Source of the DNA: Ruminococcus sp.
GTDB lineage: Bacteria; Bacillota_A; Clostridia; Oscillospirales; Ruminococcaceae
Assembly (NCBI RefSeq): GCF_024684275.1
Contig: NZ_JAIKXF010000133.1
Location: forward strand, 1-63,355
Length of the DNA: 63,355 nt
Direction: 5' to 3'
Of the stretch, positions 1 to 8,524 are shown piece after piece; the stretch's first letter is position 1; every line of letters begins with the position of its first letter. Made by a program: the position numbers and the translations under genes. A model generated the notes under the pieces. It did not search any database. It saw only the letters and a list, made by a program, of their open reading frames with translations, and was not told where the DNA came from.

Positions 1-1
1 A

Positions 2-187
2 CGTGTACCATTGCAGGCAATGATGGACTCCAACGGCGACGCAGTTGACTGGCCGTGCTATATTGCACCGACAACATATATAATTGCGGCAATATTTGTA
101 ATGACTGTATCCGTACTTGTCAGCTTTATGTTCTCGCGCAGAATAAAGAAAATAGACATGGTAGAAGTGCTGAAAGGCATGGAATAA
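2..187 (+). CDS. FtsX-like ABC transporter permease, C-terminal end (partial)
   Basis: Only the last 61 residues are present; the gene begins before the window. Frame 2 reads without a stop to TAA at 185-187. A hydrophobic segment (IIAAIFVMTVSVLVSFMF) is followed by the basic tail RRIKKIDMVEVLKGME. An R/K-rich turn followed by I-x-x-V-E-x-L-K-G at the C-terminus is typical of MacB/FtsX-type permeases of peptide or lipoprotein exporters, in which the last membrane helix leads into a short cytoplasmic tail. The substrate cannot be told from this piece. The next gene starts 20 bases downstream with its own ribosome site. Confidence 0.75.
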   Translation, partial: RVPLQAMMDSNGDAVDWPCYIAPTTYIIAAIFVMTVSVLVSFMFSRRIKKIDMVEVLKGME

Positions 188-207
188 ATATTAAAGGAGT
201 AATTATT

Positions 208-1005
208 ATGGAATTAAGATTAGGCGATGTGCAGACTACTGCACTTATTCCCCTTGCTGTGAAGGCTAATGAAACACTCAGAAAAAACGCTCGTATCAAA
301 GACAGGAAAGCAGTGGAGATCATAAAGGCGCTGAATATAGATACAACTCCGTATGATAAGTTCATGTCTCATGAAGGAGTAATTGCGCGAACGATCATGC
401 TTGACCGTCAGCTGAAAGAAATAATAAAAAACGCGCCTGATACTGTAATTGTAAATGTAGGCGCAGGTTTTGACAACCGATTTGAAAGAGTAGATAACGG
501 CAAGATAGAGTGGTTTGATCTGGACCTTCCGGATTCTATTGCTGCAAGAAGAAAGGCTTTTCCTGAACGTGAACGTGTAACTATGATTGCAGGAAATGCA
601 CTGGAAAGCGACTGGTGTAAAACGGTACAGGCAGTGCTTGCGGTCAGAAGATCCAAGCCTGTTTTTATCGCTGAGGGCTTATTTATGTACCTGACACTTG
701 ATCAGATCCGTATTTTTCTTGAAGTTCTGAAGAATAACTTTCCTGACGGCGGTATACTGATCGCTGAGCAGAACTGCAAGGCAATGCAGAAAAGCGAAAA
801 GCATCACGATACAGTAAAAAATACAAATGCGCACTTCATGTCCGGCACTGATTCGGGACAGGAGATCGCTGATCTGACAGACGGTATACGGTTTGTGGAA
901 GAACACAGCTTCAATGAAGAGATGAAGAAATACAGCATACGAGCAAAGCTTTTTGCACTGTTATTGCCTAAGATGAATGATCGCTGGGCAACTTTCAGAT
1001 GGTAA
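208..1005 (+). CDS. SAM-dependent methyltransferase, LCM/PPM family-like
   Basis: 265 residues, starting at the ATG after AAAGGAGT; the open frame extends upstream, but only this start has a good ribosome site. The motif VIVNVGAGFDNRFER (about residues 81-95) is the SAM-binding glycine loop of the leucine-carboxyl-methyltransferase-like family, and EWFDLDLPD follows as the acidic second strand that holds the ribose. Family members O-methylate carboxylates or secondary metabolites; the substrate here is unknown. It lies just after the permease end and before a run of pseudogenes, so no operon partner is evident. The family call is firm, the substrate open. Confidence 0.75.
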   Translation: MELRLGDVQTTALIPLAVKANETLRKNARIKDRKAVEIIKALNIDTTPYDKFMSHEGVIARTIMLDRQLKEIIKNAPDTVIVNVGAGFDNRFERVDNGKIEWFDLDLPDSIAARRKAFPERERVTMIAGNALESDWCKTVQAVLAVRRSKPVFIAEGLFMYLTLDQIRIFLEVLKNNFPDGGILIAEQNCKAMQKSEKHHDTVKNTNAHFMSGTDSGQEIADLTDGIRFVEEHSFNEEMKKYSIRAKLFALLLPKMNDRWATFRW

Positions 1006-1054
1006 CGTTACGAGTATTTCAGAGAATGACCATACACAGAGGAAAGGAACAGTA

Positions 1055-1326
1055 ATGAAAAAAGTACGCTCATTATCAAAAGAGAAAATAGATGAAATAT
1101 CCGCGCTAATCGGAGCTTCGTTCTGAAATTTTCCCTATGAACCCAATGAAGGCGGATTGAAGCCTTTCTTTCCGTCAAAAGCAGCGATGACCGAATACAT
1201 GAAGTCATTTGTTATTGCAGGTATCGAAAGCGGAACGTTTTACTGTACCGATAACGGAGAGGGCTATATCCTCATCACCGATATGAAAGGCAATCACACG
1301 AATTTCCGAAGCATTGTCAAAATGGT
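1055..1326 (+). pseudogene. GNAT acetyltransferase remnant with in-frame stop
   Basis: An ATG at 1055 after GGAAAGGAA opens a frame (MKKVRSLSKEKIDEISALIG) that meets TGA at 1124. The same frame continues with NFPYEPNEGGLKPFFPS, then an acetyltransferase-like beginning including GTFYCTDNGEGYILITD. Around 1326 the similarity stops and the frame passes straight into an unrelated metal-transporter fragment. I infer a GNAT-type gene broken by a stop codon and cut by a deletion. The family assignment rests on the general look of the N-terminus and is tentative. Confidence 0.55.
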
Positions 1327-1516
1327 ACGGCGAATTCTTTTTCTTTTGCTGCTTGATAGTCTGATACCACATCTGCACATGAATGAAGAAAAAGCGGAGG
1401 GGGTGCCGTCAAAGCTGACACGTACAACGATGATGGTACTTGCAGTTACGTTACATAATATCCCCGAAGGAATGCTTTTGTTTGCCTGCAGGCGCTTATT
1501 TACAAAGGTGCAATGA
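1327..1516 (+). pseudogene. ZIP/ZupT metal transporter internal fragment
   Basis: In frame with the preceding acetyltransferase remnant, the sequence reads LLLLDSLIPHLHMNEEKAEG and then VLAVTLHNIPEGM. The HNIPEG motif in a membrane helix is the metal-binding signature of ZIP-family zinc transporters, and LIPHLH is the histidine-bearing segment just before it. Only about 60 residues remain; both the N-terminal helices and the C-terminal half are missing. The fusion to the acetyltransferase piece looks like a deletion joint. No function is expected. Confidence 0.7.
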
Positions 1517-1818
1517 TACACGGTAATCTGCAAATCGCCGATGATATTCTTGAAAAGCTCTATAAACAGATAACACCTACATTCTTCACAGGCTATATTT
1601 CATTGTTAGTACCGACAGTTCTTGTGATAATCGCTATTCTGAACGGCGCACTTGATGTACCAAAGATATGTGTACTGCTGAATCCAATTGTATTCCTGAT
1701 ATTTGGCGTGACCTGCCGAAAAATTGATCCGGTTAAATTTCAGGATCTCCCCGGAATCATCATGCCGAGCTTAGGGCTCTCTATGTTCGGACTAATCGGG
1801 ATACTCAATCTGATCTGA
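1513..1818 (+). pseudogene. Membrane protein C-terminal fragment
   Basis: A 101-residue frame overlapping the end of the ZIP fragment. It has hydrophobic stretches (TGYISLLVPTVLVIIAIL, VLLNPIVFLIFGVT and a C-terminal LGLSMFGLIGILNLI). It looks like the last three helices of a longer clostridial membrane protein, ending in a typical PGIIMPSLGLS segment. There is no ribosome site before the first ATG, which supports a remnant over a gene. It is the third consecutive gene piece in this stretch. Confidence 0.5.
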
Positions 1819-1998
1819 TAAAAGCAGCAGGATACGACAAAAAATGATATATCTCCAAAAATCAGATTCAAAACAGGCGCATACGAGATGGATAGAGGTT
1901 TCTCCATTTGTCATAAGCAATTTGAATATAAATTTTTAGGACGAAAAAGATTAAACTGTTTCTGCATACAAAGTTTTCAGATAATAAATGACTATTTA
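1819..1998. other. AT-rich intergenic region before the nitrogenase-like operon
   Basis: No convincing gene. A 73-codon open frame (1888-2109) crosses the promoter below, has no ribosome site and looks like chance. The sequence becomes strongly AT-rich towards 2000. Confidence 0.6.
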
Positions 1999-2027
1999 TT
2001 GACAAATCAGTTTTTAAATGTTAGTAT
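1999..2027 (+). promoter_or_regulatory. Promoter of the nitrogenase-like operon
   Basis: TTGACA at 1999-2004, a 17-base spacer and TAGTAT at 2022-2027. It lies about 80 bases upstream of the first gene of the operon. The -35 is perfect and the -10 matches 4 of 6. Confidence 0.6.
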
Positions 2028-2036
2028 ATACTTACA

Positions 2037-2059
2037 AAGTTTGCTTCAACAGCAAACTT
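2037..2059. promoter_or_regulatory. Perfect inverted repeat over the predicted transcription start
   Basis: AAGTTTGCT at 2037-2045, loop TCAAC, AGCAAACTT at 2051-2059: a perfect 9-bp dyad beginning about 10 bases after the -10 element. Its position fits a repressor operator; it has no T-run, so it is not a terminator. The binding protein is unknown. Confidence 0.5.
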
Positions 2060-2105
2060 ATATTTTTGATATTGAGTTAGTAATATATAACAAGAAGGGT
2101 ATTAA

Positions 2106-2870
2106 ATGAGAAAAATAGCAATATATGGAAAAGGCGGTATAGGAAAGTCTACAACGACTTCAAACCTGTCCGCAGCTTTTTCTGCTCTCGGATATAGCGT
2201 TTTGCAGATAGGGTGCGATCCGAAAGCAGATTCCACCAAAAACCTCACCGACGGAAAAAGGATAAGCTCTGTACTCGACGCTATTCGTGAAAAAGGTGAG
2301 AACAATATCACCGCCGAGGATGTCCTTTTCCGCAGTCCAAGCGGAGTATGGTGTGTTGAGGCAGGTGGTCCGACTCCCGGTATCGGCTGTGCAGGACGCG
2401 GTATAATAACAGCTCTTGAAAAGCTTGAAGAACTTGGTGCTTATGATATATGCAAGCCTGATATAATTCTCTATGATGTTCTCGGAGATGTAGTCTGCGG
2501 CGGTTTCGCAATGCCTATACGTGACGGCTATGCAAAAAATGTTTTTATCGTCACTTCAGGGGAGATGATGTCGTTGTATGCGGCTTCAAATATTGCTTCT
2601 GCTGTCAGAAATTTCGGCAAGCGCGGCTATGCAAGCTATTCGGGAGTTATACTGAATTCGAGAAATGTTCCTGATGAAGTTGAGATAGTACAAAAAGCAC
2701 TTGACGATATAGGCGGGGATATAGTATCGGTGATACCGCGTGACAGTGCGGTACAGGAAGCTGAAAATCAGGGCAAAACAGTCATTGAAGCCCTTCCGCA
2801 TTCAGAAATGGCGTCATGCTACAGGGAACTTGCAAGTCGGATAATCAAACTTACGGAGGACGAACAATGA
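2106..2870 (+). CDS. Nitrogenase-like iron protein (NifH/BchL-type ATPase reductase)
   Basis: 254 residues. The P-loop GKGGIGKST sits at residues 8-16 and DPKADST at 38-44. The two cysteines that bridge the [4Fe-4S] cluster of the homodimer are present as GCAGRG (C95) and [11 protein letters not shown] (C131). The protein should be an ATP-driven electron donor to the component-1 partner encoded next. It is preceded by AAGAAGGG and overlaps the next gene by ATGA. The '[16 protein letters not shown]' start and the short C-terminus resemble the uncharacterised group IV nitrogenase-like proteins more than true NifH. Family membership is firm; the acceptor reaction is not known. Confidence 0.9.
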   Translation: MRKIAIYGKGGIGKSTTTSNLSAAFSALGYSVLQIGCDPKADSTKNLTDGKRISSVLDAIREKGENNITAEDVLFRSPSGVWCVEAGGPTPGIGCAGRGIITALEKLEELGAYDICKPDIILYDVLGDVVCGGFAMPIRDGYAKNVFIVTSGEMMSLYAASNIASAVRNFGKRGYASYSGVILNSRNVPDEVEIVQKALDDIGGDIVSVIPRDSAVQEAENQGKTVIEALPHSEMASCYRELASRIIKLTEDEQ

Positions 2871-4141
2871 GCAAATGCAGTAAAATAAACTTTAACTGTC
2901 CTTCTGCGCCGAGTCTTCATTATGTTTCTCCTGCGCACGGCGGTTGGGGAGTTGTAAGGATAGCCGCACTTGTCCCTGAAAGCCACCAGCTTTTTGTATG
3001 TCCCTTTGCCTGCGGCAGACACGGAGCGCTCGGAGGCGCTCAGAACGGTATAAAGGACCGTATCTCCTATCTTTTTATTAACGAAGCAGATATAATTTCG
3101 GGTGATTTCGAGCAGCTTATAATCAACAGTGTAGGAGAACTTTTTGAAGCTCTGTCGAAAGTACCAAAGGTTCTGTTTATATTTACATCGTGCCTTGACG
3201 ATCTTCTTGGCACAGACCATGAAGCCATACTCGCAGAGCTTGACAGTAAGTATCCAGACGTTAAGTTCAGGCACTGCACCATGAACCCGATATCCCTTGA
3301 TACTCCTTATCCGCCGGGCGTTACTATTGAGATGAATATGTACGGACTTCTTGAAAAAAGCAATGTCAAGCGCAGTCAGATCAATATTCTCGGCAGCAAT
3401 GTTTCGTTCAGTGAGGAATGTGAGCTGAAAAAGCTTCTTCATTCAAAGGGCTGGAGCGTCTCTCACATTTCCGACCACAAGGACTTTAAGAGCTTTCAGA
3501 CCATGTCGGAAGCAAAGCTGAATATCGTGACAGCTCCCATAGCGCTCAAAGCGGCACAGCAAATGGAAAAAGAGCTTGTCATACCGTACATGACAGCCTA
3601 CGTAAACCACACTCCCGAAGTGATAGAGCAGTTTTACGAAGACCTGTCGGAATTTATAGGAGAGGATATTGTTACGCCTTCAAAGGAATACCGTATAAAA
3701 GCCGAAGAAAAGCTGGAACAGGCTCGTTCTTTGATAGGAGATTATCCCATAGCAGTGGACTTTCAGGCTGTAATAAAGCCCTTTTCTCTTGCGCTTACCC
3801 TTTCGGAATACGGCTTCAATATTGGCATGATAGCTTCAAACGGTATACCGGCACATGAAAAAGGAGCTTTTGAGCTTCTTTCAAAAAAATACCCTGATAT
3901 ACTTGTGGAAGATCCGCTCTGCCACGAAGCTGTTACTTTTCCGTTTGAGGGCAGGCAGTACCTTTGCATAGGATTTGACTGCGGCTATATGACAGGTTCT
4001 GACAAGGTCGTGAATATCATGGAAGACGAAGGTCTTTTCGGCTACGACGGCATAGTCCGCCTCATGGATATGCTTGTTGAAGCATACACGGAAAAAGCAG
4101 ATGTACAGGAAATGATAAAGGAGGCAGGACTTATAATATGA
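2867..4141 (+). CDS. Nitrogenase component-1-like protein, NifD/BchN-type subunit
   Basis: 424 residues, starting at the ATG overlapping the NifH-like stop; a longer frame exists but lies inside that gene. Cysteines C11, C45 or C49 ([10 protein letters not shown]) and C109 ([12 protein letters not shown]) fall where NifD places its three P-cluster ligands. The segment [13 protein letters not shown] aligns with the NifD segment holding the FeMo-cofactor cysteine, but here that position is A223. I conclude that it keeps an interfacial Fe-S cluster and lacks the FeMo-cofactor anchor. It should pair with the next gene product. The function is inferred to be reduction of a non-N2 substrate. Confidence 0.85.
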   Translation: MSKCSKINFNCPSAPSLHYVSPAHGGWGVVRIAALVPESHQLFVCPFACGRHGALGGAQNGIKDRISYLFINEADIISGDFEQLIINSVGELFEALSKVPKVLFIFTSCLDDLLGTDHEAILAELDSKYPDVKFRHCTMNPISLDTPYPPGVTIEMNMYGLLEKSNVKRSQINILGSNVSFSEECELKKLLHSKGWSVSHISDHKDFKSFQTMSEAKLNIVTAPIALKAAQQMEKELVIPYMTAYVNHTPEVIEQFYEDLSEFIGEDIVTPSKEYRIKAEEKLEQARSLIGDYPIAVDFQAVIKPFSLALTLSEYGFNIGMIASNGIPAHEKGAFELLSKKYPDILVEDPLCHEAVTFPFEGRQYLCIGFDCGYMTGSDKVVNIMEDEGLFGYDGIVRLMDMLVEAYTEKADVQEMIKEAGLII

Positions 4142-5271
4142 GCAGACTTTGTATTGATCTTCCACCTCTTGCACCTGATTATTCGGGAGCTGCTTCTGCA
4201 TTGTTCGACCTCGGCGGGATTGTTGTAATGCATGATGCTTCGGGCTGTACAGGCAATTACACAAGCTATGACGAACCGCGCTGGCTGGGCTCACGCTCGG
4301 CTGTGTTCTGTTCGGGGCTTCGCCGTATGGACGCTGTCATGGGAAATGACGATAAGTATATAAATAAGACGATAGCCGCTGCAAAATATCTTTCCCCTAC
4401 TGTCATTGCATATCTCGGAAGTCCTGTACCAATGGTGATAGGCACCGACCTGAAAGGCATGGCAGCGGAAACGGAATACTCCACAGGAATACCGTCATTC
4501 GGATTCAACACTACAGGTCAGCGATTCTATGACAGAGGTGCCTCCGATGTCTTTACAGTACTTATAAAGCGCTTTACAAAGGAACGGAGCAAGGAGCGCG
4601 CTTTTGGGAAAAAAGTGAATATACTCGGACTTCTTCCAATAGACTTCGGCAGCAAAGGAAACTGTGAAAGAATATGCGAACATATATTATCACTGGGATA
4701 TGAAATAGTATCCCGTTTCGCAGTCGGACTTACAGTTGAACAGATCGAAAGCTGTTCTGATGCCGACCTGAGCATAGTGGTATCGCGTTCGGGGCTTGCC
4801 GCCGCAAAACTGCTGCATAAGCTGTACGGAATACCATATATCTGCGGAGTTCCTATAAAAGGTGCTAACGGCTTTGAAAAGAAGCTCAACAGGGAATATG
4901 TTTCTGTCGGTTGTCCGTATTCCGATGTCGGTATACTCATCATACACGAACAGATATTTGCAAATTCACTTCGTGACATGATACATCAAAGCAGAGATAT
5001 ATCCGTAACCATTGGCAGTATGTTCGGGCTTGAAAATGAGCTGTCGCTCCCCTATGATAAGGAGCTCCCCGACGAGAGTGCGGTCAGAAGCGAAGTAAAC
5101 AGCGGCAGATACTCTGTCATTATTGCCGATCCTATGGTGAAAAAGCTGATAAAGGACGAAAATGTCAGATTTGTCGGACTTCCGCACCCTGCTGTATCAA
5201 GCAAGCTTCACTGGGATGAGGTACCCGATTATCTCAGTGATGATATAAAAAACATAATATCCTGTCTGTGA
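4138..5271 (+). CDS. Nitrogenase component-1-like protein, NifK/BchB-type subunit
   Basis: 377 residues, overlapping the previous gene by ATGA. C5 and C37 (DASGCTGNY) correspond to the first two P-cluster cysteines of NifK-type subunits. The third position, normally a cysteine four residues before V-I-G-D-D, reads YLGSPVPMVIGTD, so proline and serine replace it. The fold signature (ILGLLPIDFGSKGN, then a second Rossmann-like half) is otherwise intact. Together with the NifD-type subunit it would hold an asymmetrically ligated cluster. It is shorter than NifK (over 500) and nearer to the small group IV subunits. Confidence 0.8.
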   Translation: MSRLCIDLPPLAPDYSGAASALFDLGGIVVMHDASGCTGNYTSYDEPRWLGSRSAVFCSGLRRMDAVMGNDDKYINKTIAAAKYLSPTVIAYLGSPVPMVIGTDLKGMAAETEYSTGIPSFGFNTTGQRFYDRGASDVFTVLIKRFTKERSKERAFGKKVNILGLLPIDFGSKGNCERICEHILSLGYEIVSRFAVGLTVEQIESCSDADLSIVVSRSGLAAAKLLHKLYGIPYICGVPIKGANGFEKKLNREYVSVGCPYSDVGILIIHEQIFANSLRDMIHQSRDISVTIGSMFGLENELSLPYDKELPDESAVRSEVNSGRYSVIIADPMVKKLIKDENVRFVGLPHPAVSSKLHWDEVPDYLSDDIKNIISCL

Positions 5272-5295
5272 CATGGAAACGAAAGGACTAAAAAT

Positions 5296-6504
5296 ATGAG
5301 TTTAAAAAAGATACTGACAAGTACGCTGTCGGCAATGCTGATGCTGTCATGCTTTACAGGCTGCGGAAGTACGGCTGGCAACGGATCAGAAAACAGTGAC
5401 GGCAAGCAGGAAGCAACAACTGCAAGCGTCACTGACGCAGCTTATAACGAAGCTGCAAAAGACGAAAAAGCAGATACCGAAAGTGATGAAACAAGAACTA
5501 TCATCGACCATACAGGCGTCGAGGTTACTCTGCCGAAGGAAATGCACAGGATCGTTATCTCCTCCATACTTCCGCTGCCGTCAGTATACTGTCTGTTCAG
5601 AGGCTCTGCGGAGGATATAATCGGTATTCATCCAAGTTCTATGGCTGCTGCAAAGAATTCATACCTTATAAACGTATTCCCCGAGCTTGCAAACGCTGAT
5701 ACAAGCTTTGTGGAGAACGGCGAGGTAAATGTGGAACAGCTTCTCTCCATGAAGCCTGATGTAGTGTTTTATTCTGCCGCAAACACAGAGGAACGCGCTA
5801 TGTATGACAATGCAGGCATTCCAGCGGTGGGCTTTTCAACAACTATCGCAGACTACGACTGCGTTGAGACTTATGCTGCATGGATCAAGCTTTTCGGTGA
5901 GATATACGGTGAGAGCGATACTGCAAATGAGATAATCGCTGACGGAAGGAAAACAGCTGAGGAGATAAAGGCTGTAACAGATAAGATACCCACAGACGAG
6001 CGTCCGGACGTGCTGATACTGTTCAGCTATGATGACGGAGTAATAAAGGCAGGCGGTTCTGATTTCTTTGCTAAGTACTGGATAGAAACAGCAGGCGGAA
6101 ACAATGTTGCGGCTGCGCTCAAAGGCAGTGCGGAAGTAAATATGGAGCAGATATATGAGTGGGATCCCGATATCATACTCATCACGAATTTCAGCTCACA
6201 TCTGCCTGAAGATCTCATAAATAACACTGTCGAGGGCAATGACTGGAGCAATGTCAAGGCTGTCAGGGATGGCAAGGTATACAAGTTCCCTCTCGGTATG
6301 TACCGCTGGTTCCCGCCTGCGTCTGATACTCCTCTTGTGCTGAAATGGCTTGCCAAGACCATACAGCCCGAGCTCTTTGCGGATATGGACATGGACGAGG
6401 AGATGAGGAACTTCTACAGCGAGCACTACGGCGTAGAACTTACAGACGAGGATATACAGAAGATATACCACCCTGCAAGGGCTGCTTCGGGCAAGAAATC
6501 GTAA
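5296..6504 (+). CDS. ABC transporter substrate-binding lipoprotein, BtuF/FepB-like
   Basis: 402 residues after the ribosome site GAAAGGA. A lipoprotein signal peptide ends in CFTGC, so C23 would be lipidated and anchor the protein outside the membrane. An acidic linker of about 40 residues follows, then the binding domain beginning TIIDHTGVEVTLPKE, typical of class III binding proteins for cobalamin, haem and Fe-siderophores. The phrase VNVEQLLSMKPDVVFYS is the characteristic family helix and strand. It starts 24 bases after the nitrogenase-like subunit and is clearly part of the same operon. The ligand is unknown. Confidence 0.85.
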   Translation: MSLKKILTSTLSAMLMLSCFTGCGSTAGNGSENSDGKQEATTASVTDAAYNEAAKDEKADTESDETRTIIDHTGVEVTLPKEMHRIVISSILPLPSVYCLFRGSAEDIIGIHPSSMAAAKNSYLINVFPELANADTSFVENGEVNVEQLLSMKPDVVFYSAANTEERAMYDNAGIPAVGFSTTIADYDCVETYAAWIKLFGEIYGESDTANEIIADGRKTAEEIKAVTDKIPTDERPDVLILFSYDDGVIKAGGSDFFAKYWIETAGGNNVAAALKGSAEVNMEQIYEWDPDIILITNFSSHLPEDLINNTVEGNDWSNVKAVRDGKVYKFPLGMYRWFPPASDTPLVLKWLAKTIQPELFADMDMDEEMRNFYSEHYGVELTDEDIQKIYHPARAASGKKS

Positions 6505-6505
6505 T

Positions 6506-7525
6506 ATGACAAATGAAAAAAAGCGGCTGCCGTCATTTCTGACGGCAGTCATACTGATAATACTTCCTGTTATCGCAGCCATAGTATGCCTCGGAATAGG
6601 ACGCTATTCCCTGAGCGTAAAAGAAACGGTCGATATACTTTTTTCGGGATTTACAGGCAAGACAGTTGACAAAACGGGATATACCGTAATTTTCAGCGTA
6701 AGACTGCCGCGTATTATTCTTGCGGCGGTTGTAGGCGCAGGGCTTTCCTGTGCAGGAGCTGCCTTTCAGGGACTTTTCTCCAATCCGCTGGCAACTCCCG
6801 ATACTCTCGGAGTAGCAAGCGGAGCTTCATTCGGTGCAGTTCTGGCGCTTCTTATAGGCGGAGGACTTATAAGCGTACAGCTTTCGGCTCTTGCATTCGG
6901 ACTTCTGTCATGCTTCATAACCTATTCTCTCAGCCGACGCAACGGCAAGAACAGTATCGTTATGATAGTTCTTGCAGGTATGGTCATATCAGCAGTATTT
7001 GAAGCACTTGTCTCGCTGCTGAAATACATCGCGGATCCTGAAGAAGAGCTGCCTGTAATAACTTACTGGCTCATGGGAAGTATGTCAAGAGCAACATACA
7101 ATAATCTCATAATGGGAGTACCTTTCATCCTTGTGGGGACAATTGTGATCTATGCACTTCGCTGGAGACTTAATATACTTTCACTGAACGATGATGAAGC
7201 AAGCTCTCTTGGTATGAACGTGCAGATAATGCGTATCGTATTTATTGCGGCGGCTTCTATGATAACCGCCTCATGCGTATCAATGTGCGGACAGGTTGGC
7301 TGGATGGGGCTTCTTGTTCCTCATATAGCACGAATGATCGGAGGGAACAACAACCGCTCCGTAATACCGATAAGCGCGGGTGCAGGAGCATTTCTGATGA
7401 TAGTTATGGACACCTTTGCAAGAAGCGCAACTTCCGCAGAGATACCTATATCCATACTTACCGCAATAATCGGTGCTCCCGTATTTATAATACTTCTTAG
7501 AAAAACAGGAGGTTCCTGGACATGA
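6506..7525 (+). CDS. ABC transporter permease, FecCD/BtuC family
   Basis: 339 residues, the usual size for the family. Hydrophobic segments run along the whole length (about 9-10 helices). The block GLFSNPLATPDTLGVASGAS and the later GQVGWMGLLVPHIARMIGG are hallmark sequences of FecCD permeases; the second forms the cytoplasmic contact with the ATPase. The start ATG lies one base after the stop of the binding-protein gene, and the 3' end overlaps the ATPase gene by four bases. It probably works as a homodimer channel with the neighbouring binding protein and ATPase. Confidence 0.9.
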   Translation: MTNEKKRLPSFLTAVILIILPVIAAIVCLGIGRYSLSVKETVDILFSGFTGKTVDKTGYTVIFSVRLPRIILAAVVGAGLSCAGAAFQGLFSNPLATPDTLGVASGASFGAVLALLIGGGLISVQLSALAFGLLSCFITYSLSRRNGKNSIVMIVLAGMVISAVFEALVSLLKYIADPEEELPVITYWLMGSMSRATYNNLIMGVPFILVGTIVIYALRWRLNILSLNDDEASSLGMNVQIMRIVFIAAASMITASCVSMCGQVGWMGLLVPHIARMIGGNNNRSVIPISAGAGAFLMIVMDTFARSATSAEIPISILTAIIGAPVFIILLRKTGGSWT

Positions 7526-8307
7526 AATTCGAGGTAAAAAACGGCTGCTTCGGCTATAAAAATACAAAAATACTCAGAAATATCAATTTTGAAGTCAGGA
7601 ACGGTGAAGTTTTATCCGTACTTGGTTCAAACGGTGTTGGAAAGACTACTATGCTGAAATGCATGATGGGACTTTTAAAATGGGAAAGCGGAGAATCACT
7701 CATTGACGGTATAAGTATAAAAAATATTAAAAACCGTGATTTCTGGCAGAAAATAGCATACGTTCCACAGGCAAAAGGCTCTGCTTTCGGATATTCCGCA
7801 ATAGACATGGTAACGCTTGGAAGGAGTGCTCACCTCGGTACGTTCTCACAACCCAAAGCTGAGGACCGCGATGCAGCTGAACGTGCAATGGAGGATATGG
7901 GAATAACCTATCTTGCAGACAAACTCTGCACTGAAATGAGCGGCGGTGAGCTGCAGATGGTACTTATTGCAAGAGCTCTTACCATAGATCCTTCTATGCT
8001 TGTTCTTGATGAACCTGAGTCAAATCTTGACTTCAAAAATCAGTTGATAATACTGGAAACTATAAGAAAGTTATCAGAAAAAAGAAGTATATCTGCAATT
8101 GTTAACACTCATTATCCCGAACACGCCTTGAAAATATCAGATAAAGCACTCATCCTTAACAGGGACGGCACAAATATTTTCGGTAACGCTGAAGATATTG
8201 TAAACGAGGACAATATGAAAAGATCGTTTTCTGTTCAGGTATTCATTGATAATTTCAGTTATATGGGAAAGGAATACAAAAGCGTTACACCGCTTTATCT
8301 TGTTTAA
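7522..8307 (+). CDS. ABC transporter ATPase, FecE/BtuD family
   Basis: 261 residues, overlapping the permease by ATGA. Walker A is GSNGVGKTT (residues 35-43), the signature is MSGGE (139-143) and Walker B is MLVLDEPESNLD with catalytic E164. The Q-loop VPQAKG is at 81-86. It powers import of the ligand delivered by the BtuF-like lipoprotein. The last third of the gene is visibly more AT-rich than its neighbours. It is the last gene of the nitrogenase-like/ABC operon; a weak hairpin with a T-run lies 32 bases downstream. Confidence 0.9.
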   Translation: MKFEVKNGCFGYKNTKILRNINFEVRNGEVLSVLGSNGVGKTTMLKCMMGLLKWESGESLIDGISIKNIKNRDFWQKIAYVPQAKGSAFGYSAIDMVTLGRSAHLGTFSQPKAEDRDAAERAMEDMGITYLADKLCTEMSGGELQMVLIARALTIDPSMLVLDEPESNLDFKNQLIILETIRKLSEKRSISAIVNTHYPEHALKISDKALILNRDGTNIFGNAEDIVNEDNMKRSFSVQVFIDNFSYMGKEYKSVTPLYLV

Positions 8308-8338
8308 ATACCGCAATCTGGTCAAAAACTCTCCATAT

Positions 8339-8379
8339 AAAAAACAGCCGATCTGTATTATTATGAGCGACTGTTTTTT
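8339..8379 (+). terminator. Weak rho-independent terminator after the nitrogenase-like operon
   Basis: AAAAAACAG at 8339-8347 pairs with CTGTTTTTT at 8371-8379 around a 23-base loop that can pair a little further. The stem is AT-rich and weak. A stronger hairpin follows at 8475. Confidence 0.45.
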
Positions 8380-8474
8380 ACATTCAATTCCAGATTATTT
8401 ATCATAATTTGGACTACTTTGCTTAAAAAGCAGTATGAAAATACGACGTAAGGAAGAATAATTACACAGAAATA

Positions 8475-8508
8475 AACAAGGCAGGGAAGAAAAATCCCTG
8501 CCTTGTTT
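8475..8508. terminator. Bidirectional terminator hairpin
   Basis: AACAAGGCAGGGA and TCCCTGCCTTGTT form a 13-bp stem around a seven-base loop, flanked by T-rich sequence on the plus side. It stands between the nitrogenase-like operon and the remnants that follow. Confidence 0.75.
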
Positions 8509-8524
8509 TGTATATACGGAAGTA

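Noticed and set aside
1888..2109. 73-codon open frame before the NifH-like gene
   Set aside because: It crosses the promoter and dyad, has no ribosome site and has AT-driven composition.
2819..3442. 207-codon minus-strand ORF within the NifD-like gene
   Set aside because: Antisense shadow of a clearly coding frame, with no ribosome site.
2106..5271. A nitrogen-fixing nifHDK operon
   Set aside because: The FeMo-cofactor cysteine is replaced by alanine, subunits are too short, and no nifB, nifE or nifN genes are near; the downstream genes are a metallophore/corrinoid-type importer.
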